Below, in pieces: positions 1-5,053 of a stretch of DNA of 5,053 bases. Position numbers and translations under genes: made by a program. The stretch covers positions 1-5,053 of the forward strand of contig JAOTUT010000159.1 in the NCBI GenBank assembly GCA_029863735.1. The letters run 5' to 3'. This stretch comes from Ignavibacteria bacterium. Its GTDB lineage: Bacteria > Bacteroidota > Ignavibacteria > Ignavibacteriales > Ignavibacteriaceae. A model generated the notes under the pieces. The model saw only the letters and a list, made by a program, of their open reading frames with translations, did no database searches and was not told the origin of the DNA. The stretch's first letter is position 1. Each line of letters begins with the position of its first letter.

Positions 1-29
1 AATCTCATCCAAAATCGTAGGAGTAAGTT

Positions 30-332
30 ATGAACGTTACAATAACGGCACGAAAGTTTAAGGCAAGAGAAACATTAAAAGATTATATTAAGGATGAAGT
101 GAAGTCTTTATTGAAATTTAACGATAGTATAATTAGTGCTGATGTTATTCTTAGTTTTCAAAATAGCCACGATAGCATCAAAACAGCCGAAATTACATTA
201 CACATTCCCGGACAAACCTTGGTGGCTACAGAGCAAACCGAGGAATTTACAAAATCAGTGACAGCAGCGGCTAATAAATTATCGAGGCAATTAAAAACTT
301 TAAAGTCGAAAAGAAAAAGCAGGACTAAATGA
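30..332 (+). CDS. hpf: Short-form ribosome hibernation promoting factor (HPF/RaiA/YfiA family)
   Basis: This 100-residue protein matches the single-domain ribosome hibernation factor family, which binds the 30S subunit near the decoding centre and silences ribosomes in slow growth or starvation. The sequence shows the expected order: a first strand ending in TARKFKARETLKDYI (about residues 6-20), a helix with alternating Lys/Asp/Glu, strands around ADVILSF (37-43) and TAEITLHIPG (52-61), then a second helix (about 69-90) and a very basic tail (KSKRKSRTK, 92-100). It ends where short HPFs end (E. coli HPF is about 95 residues), so the C-terminal dimerisation domain of long HPF is absent. The start at 30 is supported by a TAGGAG Shine-Dalgarno at 18-23 with a 6-base gap. 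The stop overlaps the start of hprK, so the two are probably translationally coupled. The promoter lies upstream of the window. Confidence 0.93.
   Translation: MNVTITARKFKARETLKDYIKDEVKSLLKFNDSIISADVILSFQNSHDSIKTAEITLHIPGQTLVATEQTEEFTKSVTAAANKLSRQLKTLKSKRKSRTK
321..331 (+). promoter_or_regulatory. Ribosome binding site of hprK inside the end of hpf
   Basis: AGGA at 321-324 lies four bases before the hprK ATG (329-331), and the hpf TGA stop is at 330-332. The site is therefore read through by ribosomes finishing hpf, which fits stop-start coupling. Seen directly; the coupling itself is inferred. Confidence 0.6.
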
Positions 333-1342
333 AAATAGTAACCGACAAAGCTATAACAAAAAAAGATTTTATTACGGTAGATTTTTTCTATAACAATGCT
401 AAGAAAATAGGAAAGCTAAATCTTCTTTCTGAAAACCCTGATTTGGAAAGAAAGATTACTGACCAGAACCTTCACAGACCTGGATTAGCATTAGCTGGTT
501 TTGTTGATCTATTTTCATTCAACCGTGTTCAAATTTTTGGCAATACAGAAGTAAAATATCTAAATAAACTTTCATCCGATCAGCAGGAAAAATCTTTAAG
601 AACTTTATTTCAATTTAATGTTCCCTGCATTATTCTGACAAGCAACAATAAAGCAGTACCGGTTCTTTTAGAATTGGCAAAAGAAAAAAGAGTTCCGATT
701 TTTTCTTCTCCATACAGCACAACAAAATTAATTTACTTACTCGGTGATTTCCTTGATGACCAGTTTTCACAAAGGATTACGATTCACGGCTCTTTTGTCG
801 ATGTCTATGGAGTTGGGATTTGTTTCGTCGGTAAATCTGGTGTTGGAAAGAGTGAAGTTGCGCTTGATTTGATAGAAAGAGGGCACAGACTTGTCGCCGA
901 CGACGTCATAATCCTTACAAAAAAGGGCGAGGGGATACTTATTGGTTCTGGAACTGAAATTGTTAAGCATAACATGGAAATAAGAGGTCTTGGCATTATT
1001 GATGTGGAGAGAGTATTTGGAATCAGAGCTATAAGATATCAAAAAAGGCTTGAAATATTGGTAGAATTGGAAGTTTGGGATGATAAGGGAAACTATACCA
1101 GAACAGGACTAGATGAAAAAACAATTACTATATCAGAAATTGACATTCCTTACATAAAATTGCCAATACTGCCAGGTAAAAATATTACCGTAATTTCAGA
1201 AGTTATTGCTCTTAATTATTTACTTAAACATTATGGTTATGATGCAGCAGAAGTGTTTAAAAAGAGGCTTTCGGAACGAATTTCAGATAAAAACTCGAAG
1301 TCACAAAGAGCCACCGACTACTTTGAACATGATTTCGAATAG
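329..1342 (+). CDS. hprK: HPr kinase/phosphorylase
   Basis: This 337-residue protein is a bifunctional kinase/phosphorylase of the HprK family, which adds or removes phosphate on a serine of the PTS phosphocarrier HPr or an HPr-like protein in the cytoplasm according to metabolic state. The N-terminal domain (about 1-140) is the variable MurF-like part. The catalytic domain follows. It has the conserved His153 in a THGSFVDVYGVG-like stretch, the P-loop GKSGVGKS at 168-175 followed by Glu176, RGHRLVADD at 184-192 with the Asp pair 191-192, the family signature MEIRGLGIIDV at 216-226, and the C-terminal PGKNITVISEV region (282-292). All catalytic elements appear intact and the length is near the family norm of about 310-330, with a polar tail after residue 315. 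It overlaps hpf by four bases, a pairing reminiscent of the hpf-ptsN-hprK neighbourhood of proteobacteria. No HPr or PTS gene lies in the window, so the target cannot be named from context. Confidence 0.95.
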   Translation: MKIVTDKAITKKDFITVDFFYNNAKKIGKLNLLSENPDLERKITDQNLHRPGLALAGFVDLFSFNRVQIFGNTEVKYLNKLSSDQQEKSLRTLFQFNVPCIILTSNNKAVPVLLELAKEKRVPIFSSPYSTTKLIYLLGDFLDDQFSQRITIHGSFVDVYGVGICFVGKSGVGKSEVALDLIERGHRLVADDVIILTKKGEGILIGSGTEIVKHNMEIRGLGIIDVERVFGIRAIRYQKRLEILVELEVWDDKGNYTRTGLDEKTITISEIDIPYIKLPILPGKNITVISEVIALNYLLKHYGYDAAEVFKKRLSERISDKNSKSQRATDYFEHDFE

Positions 1343-1355
1343 AGCTTATTCAGGC

Positions 1356-1386
1356 TTGTTTCAATAACGCATTTTAGTTATTTTTG
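1356..1386 (+). promoter_or_regulatory. Putative Bacteroidota-type promoter for the M23 peptidase gene
   Basis: TTG at 1356-1358 is followed after 20 bases by TATTTTTG at 1379-1386, an exact match to the TAnnTTTG -7 element of the Bacteroidota primary sigma factor; the reported spacing to the -33 TTG is about 17-23. It sits in the only gap (55 bases) between hprK and the next gene. Transcription would start around 1390-1394, a few bases before the ATG at 1398. A weak inverted repeat (AATAAC at 1363-1368, GTTATT at 1377-1382) overlaps it. The motif is seen; its function is inferred and depends on the host belonging to this superphylum. Confidence 0.42.
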
Positions 1387-1397
1387 CGCACCATTGT

Positions 1398-2318
1398 ATG
1401 AAAAAATTATTCTATTTCTCAAAAGCGAGTCTAAAGTATATTGAAATTAGAAATTTCAAATTAAAGCTTTTTTCTTTGCTTCTTGGTTTATCCCTATTAT
1501 TTACTTCAATTTTCTTAGCTTTAAATCATTTTTTAGCAATTGATTCAAATTCGAAAATTAAGGTATCAGCTCTGAAAAATGAGAATGAAGAATTGAAAGA
1601 AGAAATTAAAAGGATAACTAAATCTTATCACCAGATACTTGGTGAAGTTGATAGTATTTCAGTAATAAGCTCACAACTTAGAATCGCTGCCAATTTAGAA
1701 GCTATAACTGATGAAGAAAGACTTCTTGGTACTGGTGGTAGTTCGGATTATCTTTCAGCCAATTTAAATATCAAAGATATTGAAGTTAAAAATCTTTTAG
1801 AGTCTGTTGATGAAATGATTCGATATGTTCAATTCGAAAAGGAACAAACTTTACAAATTGCTAATAAGCTTAGTCTCAATGAAAAACTGCATAAATGTAT
1901 TCCAGCTATTAAACCAACAATAGGTAATTACACTATTAATGATTTTGGAATGAGAAGACATCCAATTTTAGGTGTAAGAAGGTTTCATGAGGGTATAGAT
2001 ATAAACTGCGATTATGGTACTGAAGTACATTGCTCGGGTGAAGGGAAGGTAATTGCGGTTGAAAGAAGAGCTGGATTCGGTTTAGTGGTTGAAATAGATC
2101 ACGGTTTTGGATACAGTACAATTTACGCACATCTGTCAAAGGCTAAGGTTAAAAAAGGTAACTCAGTAACAAGAGGGCAAATAATAGCGAAGTCAGGGAA
2201 CTCTGGTCTATCTACCGGACCTCATTTACATTATGAAGTTCGTCACGATGGTATCCCGATTGATCCAACTGACTTCTTCTTTGATGATTTAACTTTTTTT
2301 GATCTGGATTCACAATAA
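1398..2318 (+). CDS. Membrane-anchored M23 family metallopeptidase with coiled-coil region (peptidoglycan endopeptidase)
   Basis: This 306-residue protein probably cuts peptide cross-links of peptidoglycan in the periplasm. A basic N-terminus is followed by one hydrophobic segment at about 24-46 that lacks an obvious signal peptidase site, so it is likely an inner-membrane anchor. A charged heptad-like stretch (about 55-95, rich in KNENEELKEEIKRI-type residues) suggests a coiled coil, and a linker leads to the LytM/M23 domain at about 180-292. The zinc and catalytic residues look complete: His197 and Asp201 (HEGID), His245 (YAHL), and His276 and His278 (GPHLHYEVR), so this should be an active enzyme rather than an EnvC-like activator. 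The start is the only plausible one, since the next Met is at residue 140; it has no Shine-Dalgarno. Cys204 and Cys212 sit where small residues are usual in this domain. It is 23 bases ahead of the DUF2795-like gene, perhaps in one transcript with it and holB. Its physiological role (elongation, division or shape) cannot be told from sequence. Confidence 0.9.
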   Translation: MKKLFYFSKASLKYIEIRNFKLKLFSLLLGLSLLFTSIFLALNHFLAIDSNSKIKVSALKNENEELKEEIKRITKSYHQILGEVDSISVISSQLRIAANLEAITDEERLLGTGGSSDYLSANLNIKDIEVKNLLESVDEMIRYVQFEKEQTLQIANKLSLNEKLHKCIPAIKPTIGNYTINDFGMRRHPILGVRRFHEGIDINCDYGTEVHCSGEGKVIAVERRAGFGLVVEIDHGFGYSTIYAHLSKAKVKKGNSVTRGQIIAKSGNSGLSTGPHLHYEVRHDGIPIDPTDFFFDDLTFFDLDSQ

Positions 2319-2341
2319 ACATCTCAATCGGAAAATAATAT

Positions 2342-2563
2342 ATGATCTGGACAGTTGAACTCGCTGCATTTCTGGACGACGCTCCCTGGCCTGCAACAAA
2401 AGAAGAACTTATAGAATATGCAGACAGAATTGGTGCGCCTTATGAGGTAATTGAAAACCTTAAAGAACTGGAGGATACAGATGAGCCCTATGAAACTATT
2501 GAAGATATTTGGCCAGATTATCCCTCAGATGAAGACTTCTTTTATAATGAAGATGAATTCTAA
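2342..2563 (+). CDS. Small acidic DUF2795-like protein of unknown function
   Basis: This 73-residue protein resembles the DUF2795 family as it occurs in Bacteroidota and relatives: an opening like WTVELAAFLDDAPWPATKEEL (3-23), a central GAPYEVIENLKEL (31-43), and the ending IWPDYPSDEDFFYNEDEF (56-73). The function of the family is unknown. By my count it has 24 acidic residues against 3 basic ones, three Trp (3, 16, 57), no Cys and no signal peptide or membrane segment, so it is a cytosolic, strongly negative protein. The regularly spaced PATKEEL / GAP / YETIED pattern suggests a small helical fold like the helix-turn-helix-sized domain of other DUF2795 proteins, but with a charge that argues against direct DNA binding. 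The start has only a weak GGAA at 2330-2333. It lies 24 bases before holB and is probably co-transcribed with it. Family assignment is from memory of the motif and was not searched. Confidence 0.82.
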   Translation: MIWTVELAAFLDDAPWPATKEELIEYADRIGAPYEVIENLKELEDTDEPYETIEDIWPDYPSDEDFFYNEDEF

Positions 2564-2565
2564 TC

Positions 2566-2581
2566 TGTGCAAATCAGCACA
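2566..2581 (+). other. Small inverted repeat just upstream of the holB start
   Basis: TGTGC (2566-2570) and GCACA (2577-2581) form a perfect 5-bp stem with a 6-base loop, filling most of the 24-base gap between the DUF2795-like stop and the holB ATG. It has no T-tract, so it is not a classical terminator. It might affect access to the holB start codon six bases downstream, or it may be chance. Confidence 0.25.
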
Positions 2582-2587
2582 CGATGA

Positions 2588-3706
2588 ATGAATCCGATCT
2601 CCGATAAAATACCCGGACAAGAACGGGTTAAGCAAACTCTCAATAATTTTCTTCAATCTAACATAATCCCACATGCATTTCTTTTTACGGGAAATGTTGG
2701 AGCGGGAAAAGACAATGCAGCTATCCAATTTGCAAAAACTCTGGCAGGTAAGAATAATTTTGCTGGAACAGAAAAAACTATCAGAGCTATTGAACAGCTT
2801 CAGGAACCCTACCTTAAAATAATTTTCCCGCTTCCTCGTGGAAAAAACGAAACAGATTCGAGCTCCCCGACTGAAAAATTGAGTCAGGATGAAATAGAGT
2901 TTTTAAGAGAGCAAATAGAAATAAAGTCGAAAAATCTATTTCATAAAATTACTATCCCGAAAGCGAATTCAATCAAAATCAATAGCATAAGAGATATCAA
3001 AAAATTTGTTTCGATGAATTATGATGAAGCTGGGTACAGATTTATCTTAATTTCTGATGCACACTTGATGAATGAAGAAGCACAAAATGCATTGTTGAAA
3101 AATCTTGAGGAACCACCTGAGAATGTGATATTTGTTCTTACAACCTCAATGGTTTCAAAATTAAGACCTACTATAATATCAAGATGCTGGAGAATTAATT
3201 TTGATCCTCTATCTGAAGAGGAAATAGTTTTTGTTTTAACTGAGTATTTCAATGTTGACAAAATAACTGCAGAAGAAGTTGCACCTTTTGCAATGGGTTC
3301 AGTGCAATCCGCATTAAACCTAATAGAAAATAATTTTCACAATCTCAAAGAAAAAACAATATCAATTCTTAGATATTCATTCGGTAGAAAGTTTAACTCT
3401 GCTTTTGAAGAATTAAATTCAATTCTTTCTGATCAGAATTCTGTTATTTACCAAATCGCAATTGGAATGATATTAACCTGGCTTAATGATATTCAGAAAC
3501 ATCGATTAAATATTAATCGTTTTTTCTTTAAGGATCATCTTGAAACATTTGAAAAATTTAATAGCAAATTTCCATATGTTCAATTAAATGATATTTCATC
3601 CAGATTGGAGTTCTTATCTAATTTGCCGCGGAACAACATTAATCCTTCCTTGCTTTCAGCAAATCTTATTTTTGAATTAGCTTCTGTAGTATTAGAACAA
3701 CAATAA
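2588..3706 (+). CDS. holB: DNA polymerase III delta-prime subunit (clamp-loader ATPase-like protein)
   Basis: This 372-residue AAA+ protein matches the delta-prime subunit of the replicative clamp loader, which with delta and tau/gamma loads the beta sliding clamp on DNA. Seen are GQERVKQTLNNFL near the N-terminus (10-22), HAFLFTG leading into a P-loop-like GNVGAGKD (35-42) in which Asp42 replaces the Ser/Thr that binds magnesium, FILISDAHLM (152-161) in the Walker B region, NALLKNLEEPP (167-177), and the sensor/arginine-finger SRC motif at 198-200. The only cysteine in the whole protein is Cys200 of SRC, so the four-cysteine zinc module found after the P-loop in many bacterial delta-prime and gamma/tau proteins is missing. 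Instead residues 55-130 hold a variable, polar insertion. Delta-prime is not a working ATPase in E. coli, so the altered P-loop fits delta-prime better than DnaX, as does the lack of a long tau-type tail. The start at 2588 is preferred over an out-of-frame ATG at 2584, which reaches a stop within eight codons. No Shine-Dalgarno is evident. Confidence 0.88.
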   Translation: MNPISDKIPGQERVKQTLNNFLQSNIIPHAFLFTGNVGAGKDNAAIQFAKTLAGKNNFAGTEKTIRAIEQLQEPYLKIIFPLPRGKNETDSSSPTEKLSQDEIEFLREQIEIKSKNLFHKITIPKANSIKINSIRDIKKFVSMNYDEAGYRFILISDAHLMNEEAQNALLKNLEEPPENVIFVLTTSMVSKLRPTIISRCWRINFDPLSEEEIVFVLTEYFNVDKITAEEVAPFAMGSVQSALNLIENNFHNLKEKTISILRYSFGRKFNSAFEELNSILSDQNSVIYQIAIGMILTWLNDIQKHRLNINRFFFKDHLETFEKFNSKFPYVQLNDISSRLEFLSNLPRNNINPSLLSANLIFELASVVLEQQ

Positions 3707-3737
3707 TATCAGTTTTATTGATTTATCGTCTGAATCT

Positions 3738-3761
3738 TTAAAATTAATTCTTTAATTTTAA
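3738..3761 (+). terminator. A/T-only hairpin in the holB-thiolase gap, possible weak terminator
   Basis: TTAAAATTAA (3738-3747) and TTAATTTTAA (3752-3761) are a perfect 10-bp inverted repeat with a TTCT loop. The stem has no G-C pair and is not directly followed by a clean T-tract, so as an RNA hairpin it is weak. It is the only candidate stop signal between holB and the thiolase gene, but such repeats also arise by chance in sequence this rich in A and T. Confidence 0.22.
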
Positions 3762-3782
3762 TTACGTTTTATCAAAATTATT

Positions 3783-3790
3783 GGAGGGAG
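3783..3790 (+). promoter_or_regulatory. Strong Shine-Dalgarno that fixes the thiolase start
   Basis: GGAGGGAG is the best ribosome binding site in the window. It ends two bases before the ATG at 3793, with its GGAGG core five bases away. An in-frame TTG at 3781 overlaps the site itself and therefore cannot be the true start. Confidence 0.8.
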
Positions 3791-3792
3791 AA

Positions 3793-4971
3793 ATGAAAAA
3801 AGTTGTTATAACTTCTGCAAAAAGGACGCCTGTCGGATCGTTCGGTGGTTCTCTTTCTTCTTTATCAGCTGGTCAGTTAGGAAGTATTGCAATCAAAGCT
3901 GTTCTGGAGGATTCGAAGATTTCACCAGATTTGATTGATGAAGTAATCATGGGAAATGTACTAACCGGAGGCCAAGGACAGGCACCTGCAAGACAGGCTG
4001 CATTATTTGCTGGCTTACCAGACAAAACAGAATGTATGACTATTAATAAAATGTGTGGAAGCGGATTGAAAGCAGTAATGCTTGCTGCTCATGCCATTCA
4101 GATCGGTGATGCTGACATCATCATAGCCGGTGGTCAAGAAAGTATGTCTAATACACCTTATATACTGGATAAAGCAAGAAACGGTTATCGGCTTGGTAAT
4201 GGCGAAGTTATTGATTCGATGGTTAAAGATGGTTTGTGGGATGTTTATAATAATGTTCATATGGGAAATTGCGCTGAAGCTTGTGCAAAAGATTTTAAAT
4301 TTACAAGAGAAGAACTGGATAATTTTGCTATCAATTCATACAAGAAAGCGCTTGATGCACAAAAAGATGGAAAGTTTAAGAATGAAATAATAGAAGTTAA
4401 AGTAAAAGCTGGCAGGGAAGAGGTTGTTGTTAATGCAGATGAAGAACCTGGCAAAGTTAAGTTTGATAAAATTCCTTCACTAAGACCTGTATTTGATAAA
4501 AATGGTGTAGTTACTGCGGCGAATGCCTCTAGTATTAATGATGGTGCAGCAGCACTTCTAGTTATGAGTGAAGAGAAAGCAAAAGAACTTGGTCTTAAAC
4601 CACTCGTTGAAATTGTTGCCCAGTCCTCGGCTGCAAAAGCTCCAATACAGTTCACAACTGCACCGACTGATTCAATAAATAAAGTTCTCAAAAAAGCTAA
4701 TCTTAAACTTTCGGATATTGATCTTTTTGAAATTAATGAAGCATTTGCAGTTGTTTCATTGGCTAATAATAAATTGCTTGGTCTTGATGCCAGCAAAGTA
4801 AATGTAAATGGTGGTGCTGTTGCTATTGGACATCCAATAGGAGCAAGCGGAGCAAGAGTTCTGGTTACCTTAATTCACGAAATGAAAAGTAGAAATTCAA
4901 ATTTAGGTCTTGCTTCACTTTGCATTGGTGGGGGCGAGGCATCTGCTTTAATAGTTAAAAACTATAAATAG
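3793..4971 (+). CDS. Acetyl-CoA acetyltransferase (type II thiolase)
   Basis: This 392-residue cytosolic enzyme condenses two acetyl-CoA to acetoacetyl-CoA or runs the reverse thiolysis. The length equals that of well-known biosynthetic thiolases. Seen are the N-terminal SAKRTPVGSFGGSL (8-21), the nucleophile Cys88 in NKMCGSGLKAV, the AGGQESMSNTPY stretch (112-123), NEAFA with Asn315, GHPIGASGAR with His347 (346-355), and the second catalytic cysteine Cys377 in CIGGGEASA. All catalytic residues are present. The last motif reads GGGEASA where GGGxGxA is more usual, but this still fits the thiolase signature as I recall it. The ATG at 3793 is chosen because of the Shine-Dalgarno just before it. 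A 3-hydroxyacyl-CoA dehydrogenase begins 13 bases after its stop, so the pair should interconvert acetyl-CoA and 3-hydroxybutyryl-CoA in a butyrate-type, beta-oxidation or storage pathway. The direction cannot be told from here. Gene names thlA, atoB and phaA are all used for such enzymes. Confidence 0.95.
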   Translation: MKKVVITSAKRTPVGSFGGSLSSLSAGQLGSIAIKAVLEDSKISPDLIDEVIMGNVLTGGQGQAPARQAALFAGLPDKTECMTINKMCGSGLKAVMLAAHAIQIGDADIIIAGGQESMSNTPYILDKARNGYRLGNGEVIDSMVKDGLWDVYNNVHMGNCAEACAKDFKFTREELDNFAINSYKKALDAQKDGKFKNEIIEVKVKAGREEVVVNADEEPGKVKFDKIPSLRPVFDKNGVVTAANASSINDGAAALLVMSEEKAKELGLKPLVEIVAQSSAAKAPIQFTTAPTDSINKVLKKANLKLSDIDLFEINEAFAVVSLANNKLLGLDASKVNVNGGAVAIGHPIGASGARVLVTLIHEMKSRNSNLGLASLCIGGGEASALIVKNYK

Positions 4972-4972
4972 A

Positions 4973-4978
4973 AAGGGG
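4973..4978 (+). promoter_or_regulatory. Ribosome binding site of the dehydrogenase gene
   Basis: AAGGGG lies in the 13-base gap after the thiolase stop and six bases before the next ATG, supporting both that start and translation from the same transcript as the thiolase. Confidence 0.6.
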
Positions 4979-4984
4979 CTCAAA

Positions 4985-5053
4985 ATGGAAGTTAATAATG
5001 TTGCTGTCATAGGTGGTGGAACAATGGGTAATGGTATTGCTCATGTTTTCGCA
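4985..5053 (+). CDS. 3-hydroxyacyl-CoA (3-hydroxybutyryl-CoA) dehydrogenase, N-terminal fragment cut by window end
   Basis: Only the first 23 codons are in the window, and the reading frame is open to the last base. They encode a short lead of five residues, then a hydrophobic strand and the NAD-binding Rossmann motif GGGTMGNGIAHVFA, with the GxGxxG glycines at 10, 12 and 15. The GxGTMGxGIAxxFA pattern is typical of 3-hydroxybutyryl-CoA dehydrogenases (Hbd/PaaH type, about 280-290 residues), which reduce acetoacetyl-CoA or oxidise 3-hydroxybutyryl-CoA. The position right behind an acetyl-CoA acetyltransferase supports this. A larger fused FadB/FadJ-type or fused dehydrogenase cannot be excluded because the rest is missing, though in the FadB/FadJ type this motif would not be at the N-terminus. 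Confidence 0.82.
   Translation, partial: MEVNNVAVIGGGTMGNGIAHVFA

Noticed and set aside
767..1042. Minus-strand open frames (also 805-996) opposite the hprK P-loop region
   Set aside because: Both are antisense to the most conserved part of hprK, with no motif of their own; conservation of the + strand protein explains the lack of stops.
1363..1382. AATAAC / GTTATT inverted repeat after hprK as an intrinsic terminator
   Set aside because: A 6-bp stem with only one G-C pair and an 8-base loop is too weak, and the following T run is better explained by the TAnnTTTG promoter match.
2584..2607. Alternative ATG at 2584 for holB
   Set aside because: It is out of frame with holB and hits a TAA after seven codons.
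3718..3746. Sigma70-like TTGATT-17-AAATTA promoter before the thiolase
   Set aside because: The -10 box is poor, and such matches are common by chance in DNA this AT-rich.
3781..3792. Upstream TTG start for the thiolase (four extra residues)
   Set aside because: The TTG overlaps the GGAGGGAG Shine-Dalgarno, and the ATG at 3793 gives the normal thiolase N-terminus and length.
4257..4796. Long open frame of 179 codons on the minus strand
   Set aside because: It lies wholly antisense to the catalytic core of the thiolase, has a Ser/Ala/Leu-rich composition typical of a shadow frame, and no recognisable motif or ribosome site.
1..5053. A novel defence, mobile or biosynthetic system
   Set aside because: All sizeable genes match well-known housekeeping families, there are no repeat arrays, transposases, integrases or composition breaks, and only the 73-residue protein is of unknown function.

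Overview
This is an AT-rich window in which every gene lies on the + strand, and the genes are bacterial housekeeping genes. Six complete genes and the first codons of a seventh are present. Base composition, the protein mix (short ribosome hibernation factor, HPr kinase, an acidic DUF2795-type protein, a cysteine-poor delta-prime clamp-loader subunit, a type II thiolase) and a TTG-N20-TAnnTTTG promoter-like motif all point to the Bacteroidota/Ignavibacteriota/Chlorobiota (FCB) superphylum. An Ignavibacteria-like organism is my best guess. This is inference from protein style, not from a phylogenetic marker.

Layout. (1) Positions 30-1342 hold hpf and hprK, which overlap by four bases (ATGA) and are almost certainly co-transcribed. 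They link ribosome hibernation to a carbon/energy-sensing protein kinase. (2) Positions 1343-1397 are a short gap with a Bacteroidota-style promoter match that would start transcription only a few bases before the next gene. (3) Positions 1398-3706 hold a membrane-anchored, coiled-coil M23 peptidoglycan endopeptidase, a 73-residue very acidic DUF2795-like protein and the DNA polymerase III delta-prime subunit (holB). They are spaced by 23-24 bases and none has a strong Shine-Dalgarno site. (4) Positions 3707-3792 are an AT-rich gap with a weak A/T-only hairpin and a strong Shine-Dalgarno. (5) Positions 3793-5053 hold an acetyl-CoA acetyltransferase followed after 13 bases by the start of a 3-hydroxyacyl-CoA dehydrogenase (cut by the window edge). 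This is a two-step module for making or breaking acetoacetyl-CoA and 3-hydroxybutyryl-CoA.

I see no mobile element, CRISPR array, tRNA, rRNA, riboswitch or sign of horizontal transfer. I do not see an undescribed multi-gene system. The points worth a second look are modest: the near-leaderless start of the M23 gene, the zinc-less delta-prime with an altered P-loop, the acidic small protein next to it, and the split between genes with and without Shine-Dalgarno sites.
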